This document shows, piece by piece, positions 24,788 to 32,561 of a DNA stretch of 64,000 nucleotides (its first letter is position 1; each line of letters starts with the position of its first letter). This DNA is from Bacteroidota bacterium. GTDB taxonomy: Bacteria > Bacteroidota > Bacteroidia > Bacteroidales > FEN-979. A program made the position numbers and the translations under genes. The notes under the pieces were generated by a model. The model worked only from the letters and a program-made list of their open reading frames with translations. It was not told where the DNA came from and searched no databases. The stretch lies in assembly GCA_026391835.1 (NCBI GenBank), contig JAPLDF010000067.1:78700-142699 (forward strand), read 5' to 3'.

Positions 24788-26275
24788 TCAATTTATGCGC
24801 TTTCCAGTGCCGCTGTTGAATCTTATCTCAAATTCAACCGAATCGGGGAGTATGTCCTTTTCCGGAAATTTAAACCGCCAGTCCTGGTCCGGAACCAGGA
24901 ACTCAGTTTCACTTACCGGGTATAGCTTATATGATTTACCATCGTCATTAAAGTATAAACCATCGGATTTTTGTACAAAATCAAATGTATACTCCTTGTT
25001 TCCTTCCAGCAACGCCTTGAAAGTTCCCGCATATTTTGACAGCACCGATGATGGAACCTCAACTGTTTTTATTGTTGCAGGCTTAAAATAAGGCCAGCCA
25101 TACGCTGTTGCCAGGCTTCTGTAAATCTCCTGGATCAGCATATACCCGTTGTTTGAATTGGTCATGATGACAACGCCATTTCCTGTTTTTAAATAGCTGT
25201 ATACATCACAAATGTACCCCTCATTCCATCCGCCATAAGCCAAAGCAAGGCTGTCGCCATTGTTTTTCAATACAATTCCGAGGGCCATATCGCCCCTGTA
25301 TCTTTTGAGCATTTTACGGCTGGTTTCAGGACGGATGATTTTACCGGGTTCCCCGAGGTAAGACTTTTCAAGTTCAATCATCATCCTGGCATAGTCCATG
25401 GATGTGGTCCATAACCCTGCTGCTGCTTTTTCAGGATAAATATGGTAACCGCCACCGACCATTTTCCCGTCTTCCTTATATGCTTTTGCGATCGATTTTT
25501 GTTGTTTTTTCGTTAAATTATGTTCAAATGTGCTGTTGCTGAGGTTCAGGGGGTCAAAGAGATCATCCTTCATCAACTTCGGAAAAGATTTACCGGATAC
25601 CTCCTCCATCAGAAGTTGAAGTACTGTATAACCTCCGCCTGAATAGCTCCATTTTGAACCCGGGACCAGTACCACTTTTACGGCTTCCGTATTTGATGGA
25701 GATGTACCATTCAGGATGTCTTTTACACCAGGAATGGAATCATATTTGGAGTAACCGGGGAAAGAAGGAACATTCAATCCACCTAAATGGAGCATCAGCA
25801 ATCCTGGTGTGACAGCTCTTTGCCTGGTAAATTCGTTTTCAGGCAAATGCCATGTTTTCAACTGCTGGTTGATGTCCTGTTCCAGGTTGATTTTTTTCTC
25901 TTCTTCGAGTTTTAAAGCAATCATTGCAGTGACCGGCTTGCTCATGGAGGCGGCCTGGAACATCGTATTCAAAGTGACGCTGTCATTTGTCCCTTTTTCT
26001 TTAACGCCATACGATTTGGCCCATTCGATCTGATGATCTTTCATTACTGCGATGCTCAGGCCGGGCACATCAAAATATTGCATTCTGTCCCTGATGGAAA
26101 ACGTTTTGCACGGCTCTCCTGCGATGATGCCGGCAGGCAACAACCCGTTTTCAATTCTCAGGATACTTTCATTGATGGCCTGCGTACCTTTTCCTTTGTA
26201 AATGGTTTCTGGCTTGGGATTGCAACTGAAAGTAATGAATGCTACAATACTCATCAGGAAATAAGATTTTTTCAT
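24788..26275 (-). CDS. Lipoprotein serine hydrolase (class C beta-lactamase fold)
   Basis: 495 residues. The signal peptide ends in ITFSC, a probable lipobox, so the enzyme is envelope-anchored. The serine beta-lactamase/DD-peptidase fold is indicated by S-x-x-K in QAASMSKPV, the Y-S-G motif in KWSYSGGGY and the HLGG segment. The C-terminal domain (PSSVLSKYAGTFKA to the end) is the usual extra lipocalin-like module of this family. Substrates range from peptidoglycan peptides to esters and cannot be told here. The start faces a gene-free region that holds the CATG array. Confidence 0.87.
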   Translation of the reverse strand: MKKSYFLMSIVAFITFSCNPKPETIYKGKGTQAINESILRIENGLLPAGIIAGEPCKTFSIRDRMQYFDVPGLSIAVMKDHQIEWAKSYGVKEKGTNDSVTLNTMFQAASMSKPVTAMIALKLEEEKKINLEQDINQQLKTWHLPENEFTRQRAVTPGLLMLHLGGLNVPSFPGYSKYDSIPGVKDILNGTSPSNTEAVKVVLVPGSKWSYSGGGYTVLQLLMEEVSGKSFPKLMKDDLFDPLNLSNSTFEHNLTKKQQKSIAKAYKEDGKMVGGGYHIYPEKAAAGLWTTSMDYARMMIELEKSYLGEPGKIIRPETSRKMLKRYRGDMALGIVLKNNGDSLALAYGGWNEGYICDVYSYLKTGNGVVIMTNSNNGYMLIQEIYRSLATAYGWPYFKPATIKTVEVPSSVLSKYAGTFKALLEGNKEYTFDFVQKSDGLYFNDDGKSYKLYPVSETEFLVPDQDWRFKFPEKDILPDSVEFEIRFNSGTGKRIN

Positions 26276-26338
26276 TTCGTTTATAAGATTTTAAAATCTA
26301 TGCAATGACGAACGGAAAAACCAAACGTTGCAAAATGC

Positions 26339-26465
26339 CATGCTTCTCCATGCTTTCACCATGCTTTCACCATGCTTCTCCATGCTGTTACCATGCTTTT
26401 CCATGCTGTTACCATGCTTTTCCATCCTGTTCCCATGCTTTTCCATCCTATCACCATGGTTTTAC
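26339..26465. repeat. CATGC tandem array with alternating 10/11-base units
   Basis: Twelve units begin with CATGC (two later ones CATCC, the last CATGG): CATGCTTTTC (10) alternates with CATGCTGTTAC (11), a 21-base period. Two further degenerate units lie at about 26498-26519. The array sits in a 640-base gene-free gap between divergent genes (26275 minus, 26915 plus). Apart from the array and a -7-like box I see nothing in this gap. Confidence 0.85.
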
Positions 26466-26749
26466 CGTTTATCCTCCATATAAGGCCCAAGTAAGGACCA
26501 TGGTTCGTCCATGCTCAGACTGTCATATAATTTAGATTTGCAGGTTCAACGGGTAAAACTCAATGAAAGGTTTTAGGAGCGTTGTTCAGGCGGGAAAAAC
26601 GGAGCCTGTGACCATTCTCTTCCGATGTTTGCTGACCATCCTGTATTCTTAACAATCAACAAGGTGAGGTGGACAGATCGCTCCGGCGAAAACAGGTTAA
26701 GGGGTGCGTTGTTTTCATATGCCTGGCGTAGAAATTCGACGGGCTTTTT

Positions 26750-26757
26750 TATTTTTG
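26750..26757 (+). promoter_or_regulatory. Possible -7 box for the methyltransferase
   Basis: TATTTTTG fits TAnnTTTG, about 160 bases before the methyltransferase ATG. No good -33 partner is seen. Confidence 0.3.
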
Positions 26758-26914
26758 CAGGTTACTATTGATATTATCATAGCTTTACAGATTACTGAAT
26801 GCAACCACAACCAGTTGCGGTTATTCAATAGTTAAGCGTCATGCCTGGAAACCTCACCAGTGCTAACTTGAAACTGACTGGAAGAAGTTGACTTTGGAAA
26901 TAAACTAAAACAAG

Positions 26915-27760
26915 ATGGAACAACATTTAGAAGATATCCGTGAACAGCAAAAAGCATCATGGAATAAATTTTCTCCCGGCTGGAAAAAATGGGATGGCCT
27001 GAATATGGATTTATTAAAACCAACGTGTGATGAAATCATAGGTTTAATTAATCCCAAAGGTGCAGATGTTGTGTTAGATATTGCAGCCGGAACAGGAGAA
27101 CCCGGTTTAACAATTGCAACCATGTTAAAGGGCGGGAAAGTTGTTATTACAGACCTTTCAGATGACATGCTGGAAATAGCCCGTGAAAATGCAATGAAAA
27201 GAGGAATTACAAACGTTGAAACCCTTGCCTGCGATGTTAGCGAACTTCCTTTTACGGACAATACCTTTGATGCAATTAGTTGTCGTTTTGGTTTTATGTT
27301 TTTTCCAGACATGCTTTTAGCATCAAAAGAAATAGTTCGTGTTCTGAAACCCGGCGGAAAAATCGCTGCTTCTGTTTGGAATGTACCTGAAAATAATTTC
27401 TGGGTTACAGCTATTATGGGAACAATCAGTAGAAATATGGAATTGCCTGCACCTCTGCCAGGTTCCCCGGGAATGTTTCGTTGTGCTAAAGATGGTTTTA
27501 TCTCCGGTTTATTTTTGCAGGCAGGATTGAAAAATATCAGGCAAAAGGAAATTGCAGGAAAAATGAACTTCAAAACAATTGATGTTTACTGGAGCATGAT
27601 GACAGAAGTAGTTTCTCTTGTTGTTGCTGCTCTTAATAAAGCGGATGGTGACATGAAAAATAAAATTAAGAAAGAAGTTTATCAGGAGTTGAACCAAAAA
27701 TATTCTGATGGAAATATTTTGATGGACTCAAGCGCTTTTGTAATTTATGGTGAGAAATAG
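26915..27760 (+). CDS. Class I SAM-dependent methyltransferase (UbiE/Methyltransf_11 type)
   Basis: 281 residues. The SAM motif is VVLDIAAGTGEPGLTIA, followed by VVITDLSDDMLEIARENA and LACDVSELPFTDNTFDAI, the motif IV region, then GGKIAASVWNVPE. The methyl acceptor cannot be read; small-molecule (quinone-like) methylation is typical of this family. The coding sequence is visibly A+T-richer than the neighbouring core genes and short IS-end-like sequences flank it, which hints at horizontal acquisition. No operon partner. Confidence 0.88.
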   Translation: MEQHLEDIREQQKASWNKFSPGWKKWDGLNMDLLKPTCDEIIGLINPKGADVVLDIAAGTGEPGLTIATMLKGGKVVITDLSDDMLEIARENAMKRGITNVETLACDVSELPFTDNTFDAISCRFGFMFFPDMLLASKEIVRVLKPGGKIAASVWNVPENNFWVTAIMGTISRNMELPAPLPGSPGMFRCAKDGFISGLFLQAGLKNIRQKEIAGKMNFKTIDVYWSMMTEVVSLVVAALNKADGDMKNKIKKEVYQELNQKYSDGNILMDSSAFVIYGEK

Positions 27761-27787
27761 GCTGATAAATTGTTGCATGCACGCATT

Positions 27788-27829
27788 GTGGAAAAACCGG
27801 AGTCACTGACCACCCTGTGCCGGTTTATC
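27788..27829. repeat. Dispersed repeat copy 2 (GTGGAAAAACCGGA...TGCCGGTT)
   Basis: It matches 23354-23397 over about 40 bases with the 14-base core identical. The stretch after it (to about 27910) includes GGTGGTCAATTTAAAATGGC, which recalls IS21-type termini of this phylum. No transposase gene remains. Confidence 0.45.
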
Positions 27830-27923
27830 GATACCATTGTATTTGTCTGATAATTATTTATTTAAGGTGGTCAATTTAAAATGGCGGCAGGTGGACGTTG
27901 TGTTCGGCGTATCCACGTACTCC

Positions 27924-28856
27924 TTATCTCAATGTTTCGTAATGCTTTTTTACATCTTCTTTGTGCAGAGAGGCTGTGTATCTGGTATCACGATTTGAGG
28001 AGCTTTTTAAAAGATCATTAATGTTCCCCTGGATCGTTCTTGCTGAGACTGGTTTTTTTCCTGCACAAATGATTTCCGCAACTTTTTTATACATTTCTGT
28101 TTTTGTTGCCGCAAACTCGGATTGATAATAATGGATGAAGCCGAGGAAATCAAACATGGCAATTTTATAGGGAACATCATTTGAATAAACAAGCTTTATA
28201 AGTTCATCCTTTGATTGTTCGTTAAGTACACTGACTTTTGGTAGGTTCAGGAACCCATTTTCATACAATGCCAGTTTCAGTATTTCAAAGGATCCAATCG
28301 GAATATCGAACACTTGTCTCGGCAAATTCAAATTATTCAGTGATGGATATTGTATATTAATGGTGTCCGTGGGGAACCCAAGTTTCAGGCAAATATCAGT
28401 AAAGGGGATTTCATAGATACCGCAGCATTTTTGCAATTCAGCAAAGAGCAAATGATACAGGATGTTACAGCCCTTCATGAACTTTAGATCATGGTCTGGG
28501 AGGTGTGAATTATCCAGTACCAGTAAATTTCCAATCTTGTTTAACACAGGAGCACGATCGTTAATGCCTTTTTTAGAAAGGTTGGCATGTAAATCAGGCT
28601 TACTCGCTGTGAAGGACACATGGTTTTTGGACTTCATCAACCTGGACACGTAGAGCTTGACGATGTCAGCCTTTTGTTCAACGGTAGTATTGACCACCAA
28701 ATTGTTTTCAAGTTCATTGCCGAAGGGCTCAACAAAAAACTCAGCGATATTCTCCTCAGATTCCAGGAGGGTGGACTCTTGCGGGTGTCCCGGAGAAAGA
28801 CGATCAACGGGCGTTTTCAGCAAATCAACACATTGGTCTAAGTAGGAATATTGCAT
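27924..28856 (-). CDS. Hypothetical protein next to tRNA-Val
   Basis: 310 residues, no recognised domain and no signal or membrane segment. The N-terminal third is acidic; the middle is hydrophobic alpha-helical (FLGFIHYYQSEFAATKTEMY, ALYENGFLNLP) and the C-terminal part (KKPVSARTIQGNINDLLKSS ... EDVKKHYETL) looks like a helix-turn-helix region. Proteins with this layout are often found with integrative elements of Bacteroidota, and the gene sits 126 bases from a tRNA, but no integrase or direct repeat of the tRNA end was found. Function unknown. Confidence 0.65.
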   Translation of the reverse strand: MQYSYLDQCVDLLKTPVDRLSPGHPQESTLLESEENIAEFFVEPFGNELENNLVVNTTVEQKADIVKLYVSRLMKSKNHVSFTASKPDLHANLSKKGINDRAPVLNKIGNLLVLDNSHLPDHDLKFMKGCNILYHLLFAELQKCCGIYEIPFTDICLKLGFPTDTINIQYPSLNNLNLPRQVFDIPIGSFEILKLALYENGFLNLPKVSVLNEQSKDELIKLVYSNDVPYKIAMFDFLGFIHYYQSEFAATKTEMYKKVAEIICAGKKPVSARTIQGNINDLLKSSSNRDTRYTASLHKEDVKKHYETLR

Positions 28857-28937
28857 TATGGGTTAAATTGTATTAAATTGAGTGCTTAGAAAAATGTGCG
28901 TTTTCGAATGTTCTGAGGTTACATTTAGGGTTACATG

Positions 28938-28972
28938 AAAAAAGGGTTTCAGATTTTTATTCTCTGAAACCC
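28938..28972 (-). terminator. Terminator of tRNA-Val
   Basis: Read on the minus strand: GGGTTTCAGA, nine-base loop, TCTGAAACCC, then T6. It starts about ten bases after the CCA end of the tRNA. Confidence 0.85.
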
Positions 28973-28982
28973 TTGTCTTTGT

Positions 28983-29060
28983 TGGTGGGAGCAACAGGAT
29001 TCGAACCTGTGACCCTCTGCTTGTAAGGCAGATGCTCTGAACCGGCTGAGCTATGCTCCC
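28983..29060 (-). tRNA. tRNA-Val (anticodon TAC)
   Basis: 78 bases including the encoded CCA. Acceptor GGGAGCA pairs with TGCTCCC; D-arm GCTC...GAGC; anticodon stem TCTGC/GCAGA with loop CTTACAA, so anticodon TAC reads GUA; T-arm ACAGG/CCTGT with loop TTCGAAT. Followed by a strong terminator. Confidence 0.96.
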
Positions 29061-29136
29061 TCAATTGAGGGTGCAAATGTAAAAAGATTTCCCGGATATC
29101 CAAGCGCGTTCACAATGTTTCTGACAGTTAATTTTC

Positions 29137-29144
29137 TAATTTTG
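29137..29144 (+). promoter_or_regulatory. -7 box for the MFS gene
   Basis: TAATTTTG fits TAnnTTTG, about 54 bases before the ATG; the region 19-20 bases upstream lacks TTTG. If used, the transcript begins in the T-arm-like hairpin at 29148. Confidence 0.4.
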
Positions 29145-29147
29145 CAC

Positions 29148-29172
29148 ACGGGTTCGATCCCTGTTGCTACAA
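29148..29172 (+). other. tRNA T-arm/acceptor-like sequence in the MFS leader
   Basis: ACGGG TTCGATC CCTGT makes a 5-bp T-arm-like stem with a 7-base TTCGATC loop, followed by TGCTACA in acceptor position. No 5' tRNA half precedes it. It may be a tRNA fragment or simply a leader hairpin. Confidence 0.35.
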
Positions 29173-29197
29173 ATATCGTTTTTACTGCCCCACTGCC

Positions 29198-30364
29198 ATG
29201 AATGACAAACTCTGGAACAGGGATTTTACCTTGCTCACCCTTTCCAATTTTTTGATGTGTTGCGCCTATTATTCACTGATCTCAACACTTCCCGTCTATA
29301 TATCGCATGAGCTGCTTGCCCCCGAAAGCCTGGTCGGGCTGGTGATGGCCAGCTACGTGGTTGCAGCGATCCTGATCCGCCCGTTTTGCGGGTTCAGCCT
29401 CGACAAATATGGCAGAAAGGCAATTTTCCTGGCATCCCTGCTTATTTATGCCTTCACCTTCAATGGTTACCTCATTGCAACCTCCATCCTGATGATGACC
29501 GGGGTCCGCTTTGTGCATGGCATGACCTGGGGGCTGACCACCACCTCCAATTCAACCGTGGCCGGGGATATCATCCCTGGAAACAAAAGGGGAGAGGGCT
29601 TTGGCTACTTTGGCGTTTCGACCACTGCCGGGATGGCCCTCGGACCCATGATCGGGGCGATCATCTTCCAGCATGGCGGTTATACGGCGATGTTCCTGGC
29701 AGGCTGCCTCATCAGCCTTGTCAGCATGGGGCTTGCCGCCCTGATCAGGTACCCGGCCTATTATATGCCAAAAGCAAATCTTGAATTCAAATGGAAGAAC
29801 CTGGTTGAGACGAGCACCGTAATCCCCTCCCTCAATTTGCTGATCATCATGCTGACCTACGGCGGACTGATCTCCTTCGTTGCCCTGTTCGGGCATGAAA
29901 TCGGCATCGGCAACCCGTCCGGTTTCTTCCTGATCTACGCCATCGGGATCATCAGTTCGAGGTTCGCCGTTGGAAAAGCCCTTGACCGCAACGGACCACG
30001 CATCATCATCATGTTCTGTCTTTCGCTGCTGATCATCGGGTTTCCGCTCCTTGCCCTCTGGCAAAACCAGGCAGGGTTTTTTACTGCCGCACTGATCCTC
30101 GGGTTTGGAAATGGCGTTGTATTCCCAACCTTTCAAACCATGACAAACAACATGGTGCCTGCTTCCCGCCGGGGGGCAGCCAGCTCCACGCTGTTTATCG
30201 CAGTCGATATCGGGATGGGCCTGGGAATGATCCTCGTGGGTGTGATCGCCCAGTATTTCTCCATTTCAACGGCCTTCCTCGTATGTTCCGGTATCGGGGC
30301 GGCAGGGCTGGCCATGTTCCTGATCACTACGCTAAAGTACTACCAACACCATAAGAACAATTGA
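29198..30364 (+). CDS. Major facilitator superfamily transporter
   Basis: 388 residues with about twelve hydrophobic helices in two bundles, the normal single-polypeptide MFS layout. The inter-helix 2-3 motif A is visible as GFSLDKYGRKAIFL, and the equivalent in the second half is GKALDRNGPRIIIM. Motifs resemble drug or sugar efflux permeases (YfcJ-like/NarK-distant), substrate unknown. It is convergent with the PfkB/CoA-binding pair across a repeat-rich gap. Confidence 0.9.
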   Translation: MNDKLWNRDFTLLTLSNFLMCCAYYSLISTLPVYISHELLAPESLVGLVMASYVVAAILIRPFCGFSLDKYGRKAIFLASLLIYAFTFNGYLIATSILMMTGVRFVHGMTWGLTTTSNSTVAGDIIPGNKRGEGFGYFGVSTTAGMALGPMIGAIIFQHGGYTAMFLAGCLISLVSMGLAALIRYPAYYMPKANLEFKWKNLVETSTVIPSLNLLIIMLTYGGLISFVALFGHEIGIGNPSGFFLIYAIGIISSRFAVGKALDRNGPRIIIMFCLSLLIIGFPLLALWQNQAGFFTAALILGFGNGVVFPTFQTMTNNMVPASRRGAASSTLFIAVDIGMGLGMILVGVIAQYFSISTAFLVCSGIGAAGLAMFLITTLKYYQHHKNN

Positions 30365-30463
30365 TTTACGAATTACGATTTACGATTTTCGATTGAGTGC
30401 TAAAATGACGATCACGGATCAGCAACCGCCAATCGTAAATCCAAAATCGTAAATCGTAAATCC
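30364..30463. repeat. AAATCGTAAATC inverted array between convergent genes
   Basis: Left arm (30364-30390) reads GATTTACGATTT-type units; right arm (30430-30463) reads AAATCGTAAATC-type units, so the arms can pair into a long hairpin that serves both convergent genes (MFS, CoA-binding) as a possible terminator. The unit is the one seen at 14147-14184. Confidence 0.75.
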
Positions 30464-30465
30464 CC

Positions 30466-30921
30466 TTATTTTGGAAGACGCCCAAAAAACCTTTTCAGGT
30501 TCCTGTGAAATTTATGAAACCCCGTCACGGGATCGGCATACATCAGGATGCACTCCCCGGTGACCAGGTTTCCTGTGTAGCCCTTTGTTAATTCAAGGGT
30601 TTCGGGCGTATCGGACATCTGCTGGATCCAGATGTTTTTGATCCCGCCTGCCATGGCTTCGGCCACAACCTCCCTGGTCTGTTTTTTCCCCGTAACGATG
30701 ATTAAACTTTGAGTCCCGGGGGGTAAAGCGCTAACGCTGCGGAAACAGGGGGTGCCTGCAATGTCATCCGTTCCGGGGTTGATCGGAAGGACTTCAAATC
30801 CTTTCTCCTTGAGCTGTTTGAAAACGACGTGTCCAAACTTTTTCGGGTCCCTTGAAACACCCGCGATGGCGATGCTGTGCGCCGAAAGAAAGGAGTCAAT
30901 GGATGCTTTGGTTGCTTTCAT
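30466..30921 (-). CDS. CoA-binding protein (YccU-like)
   Basis: 151 residues. A Rossmann fold of the CoA_binding_2 type: SIAIAGVSRDPKKFGHVVFK, VLPINPGTDDIAGTPCF, SLIIVTGKKQTREVV, KNIWIQQMSDTPETLELT and LVTGECILMY. The family binds CoA or acyl-CoA; its role is not known. Its ATG overlaps the last four bases of the PfkB kinase (ATGA), so the two are translationally coupled. Confidence 0.85.
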   Translation of the reverse strand: MKATKASIDSFLSAHSIAIAGVSRDPKKFGHVVFKQLKEKGFEVLPINPGTDDIAGTPCFRSVSALPPGTQSLIIVTGKKQTREVVAEAMAGGIKNIWIQQMSDTPETLELTKGYTGNLVTGECILMYADPVTGFHKFHRNLKRFFGRLPK

Positions 30922-31865
30922 GGTTTGTTTTTTAGGTTGTTGCCAAACTCAGGCGAAATATAGTTGTCAAGGCCCAGGCATACATCGGCAGAAAAACGGA
31001 TGGCCGATTCAATAAGGCAATCCAGCAGCCATGCAGGCAGGGTACCGGGCATTGGCAGCATGGAAGTTCCCGGCAGGGTGGTTGCCGCATGGATGATCCC
31101 TGCATTGAAGGCGTCACCAGCCCCGATGGTGCTTACCGGCTCTATCTGGGGTACGCGATATGTTGTGGCCACCCCGTCCTGAATTACCTCGACACCCTTA
31201 CTGCTCTTTGTATAAACCAGCAGGGGGCACCCTGCCTCATGCACATGGCGGAATGCTTGCTGTGCATCGGGCGCGTTGAAAATATTTTTGAAGTCTTCAT
31301 CCGACCCCCGCACCAGGTTGGCCATGCCCATGTTCTCCATGATCCATGGCCTGACGGTTTCGAGTTCACCGAGGTGGGCGCTCCTGAAGTTCGGGTCATA
31401 GATGATAAATGCCCCACCGGCTTTTGCAGCCCGGACGAATCCCGTTATTTTTGAACGGAGAGAATTCGTGATGGCGTAAATGGAGCCGAACAGAACAATA
31501 TCACCGGGTTCCACCCCGGGAAAGGGGCAGATGAGCCGTTCTTCGGGCAGTATCTTGTAGAAAGAATAATCCGCGTTTTTCTGCTGATCGAGAAAAGCCA
31601 GGGCAAGCGACGTTTTGCCGTTGCTGTAACGGCTGACATATTCGGTAGATACGCCATTGTTTGATAAAAACTCCTGGATGATATTCCCGGGATGGTCGGT
31701 GCCGAAATCACTTATAAAGAAGACCTTTGTTCCCGCCCTGCCGAGCGACACGGCAGAATTAAGCATCGAGCCGCCGGGGGTGGCCGACAAGGGCTGATCC
31801 TCCCTGAAAATGATGTCGAGAACCGTCTCCCCGATACAAAATACCCTGCCGGCTTCTTTAGTCAT
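30918..31865 (-). CDS. PfkB-family carbohydrate kinase (fructokinase/ribokinase-like)
   Basis: 315 residues. Family hallmarks: N-terminal GETVLDIIF and GGSMLNSAVSLGRAG, the internal IIYDPNFRSAHLGE, and the catalytic and anion-hole motif TIGAGDAFNAGIIHA with the base Asp. The nearest functional class is fructokinase/ribokinase-like with ATP as donor; the sugar is not settled. Stop overlaps the start of the CoA-binding gene. Upstream lies a 700-base repeat-filled gap. Confidence 0.9.
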   Translation of the reverse strand: MTKEAGRVFCIGETVLDIIFREDQPLSATPGGSMLNSAVSLGRAGTKVFFISDFGTDHPGNIIQEFLSNNGVSTEYVSRYSNGKTSLALAFLDQQKNADYSFYKILPEERLICPFPGVEPGDIVLFGSIYAITNSLRSKITGFVRAAKAGGAFIIYDPNFRSAHLGELETVRPWIMENMGMANLVRGSDEDFKNIFNAPDAQQAFRHVHEAGCPLLVYTKSSKGVEVIQDGVATTYRVPQIEPVSTIGAGDAFNAGIIHAATTLPGTSMLPMPGTLPAWLLDCLIESAIRFSADVCLGLDNYISPEFGNNLKNKP

Positions 31866-31946
31866 TTGGTATGTTCATGTGATAGGATTTATTTTTTTGG
31901 CCATATGGAAAATCCGGAATTTAGTCCAGTCCGAAAGGTGTTTATT

Positions 31947-32060
31947 AGTCACAAAGTCACAAAGTCACAAAGTCACAAAGTCACAAGGTCACAAAGTCAC
32001 AAGGTCACAAAGTCACAAGGTCACAAAGTCACAAAGTCACAAGGTCAAAAGGTCACAAGG
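31947..32060. repeat. GTCACAAAG 9-base tandem array
   Basis: About 12-13 copies of GTCACAAAG/GTCACAAGG in a row, ending in GTCAAAAGGTCACAAGG. The next 500 bases to dnaX hold only palindromic repeats (32268-32410); I see no gene in the 31866-32561 gap. Confidence 0.92.
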
Positions 32061-32267
32061 TTTCACCAGGCTTATACTGCAGATATACACTGCTTTGTGC
32101 ATCTTTGTGTTTTGGTGTCCTGGTGGCATTTTCCTGTTTGCAGTTTTTTAGAGTAAATTCGGTTTTCATGAAATTTGTTCCTATGGATATTCATGTGTCA
32201 ATGATGTAAATCCGGTTTTTAAAATACTCCCACAAGGTACAAAAACTACTTTGAATGCTTGCATCTA

Positions 32268-32410
32268 TTGCAGTTGGCTTTAGCCAACTGTTTATGGGGT
32301 GATGTAATTCATCTGGCTTTAGCCACATTGTGTCTCAAATAAATAGGGCTGAAGCCCCTGCTTTGCAGAATCATCAAGTTAGCAGTCAGCTGAAGCAGAC
32401 TGCAATAAAT
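32268..32410. repeat. Cluster of GGCTTTAGCC palindromes
   Basis: CAGTTGGCTTTAGCCAACTG (from 32271), CTGGCTTTAGCCACA (about 32312), GGGGCTGAAGCCCC (about 32346) and a degenerate CAGCTGAAGCAGACTG (about 32386). Same family as the pair at 21276-21334. Between PfkB kinase and dnaX. Confidence 0.75.
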
Positions 32411-32561
32411 AGTTCTTCAAATGTTTACCGCAGCTTTGCTTCAATTACCTTTCAATCCTTGATTTACATTGATAATTTGTTCCACTGGATATTTCATGCT
32501 TGCAGTTAAAACGATGTCTAAGGTTTATTTCGCTGGGATCATCCGAAACAGGGCAGGCAGA

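Noticed and set aside
26305..26535. Cysteine/histidine-rich small protein over the CATG array
   Set aside because: The reading frame simply translates the tandem repeat and lacks any other support.
31947..32060. CRISPR-like regular repeats
   Set aside because: The 9-base units are directly adjacent with no spacers and no cas genes are near; it is a minisatellite.
31692..32156. Protein with KVTKSQSHKV repeats
   Set aside because: It is antisense to the kinase gene and then translates the 9-base array; no independent coding evidence.
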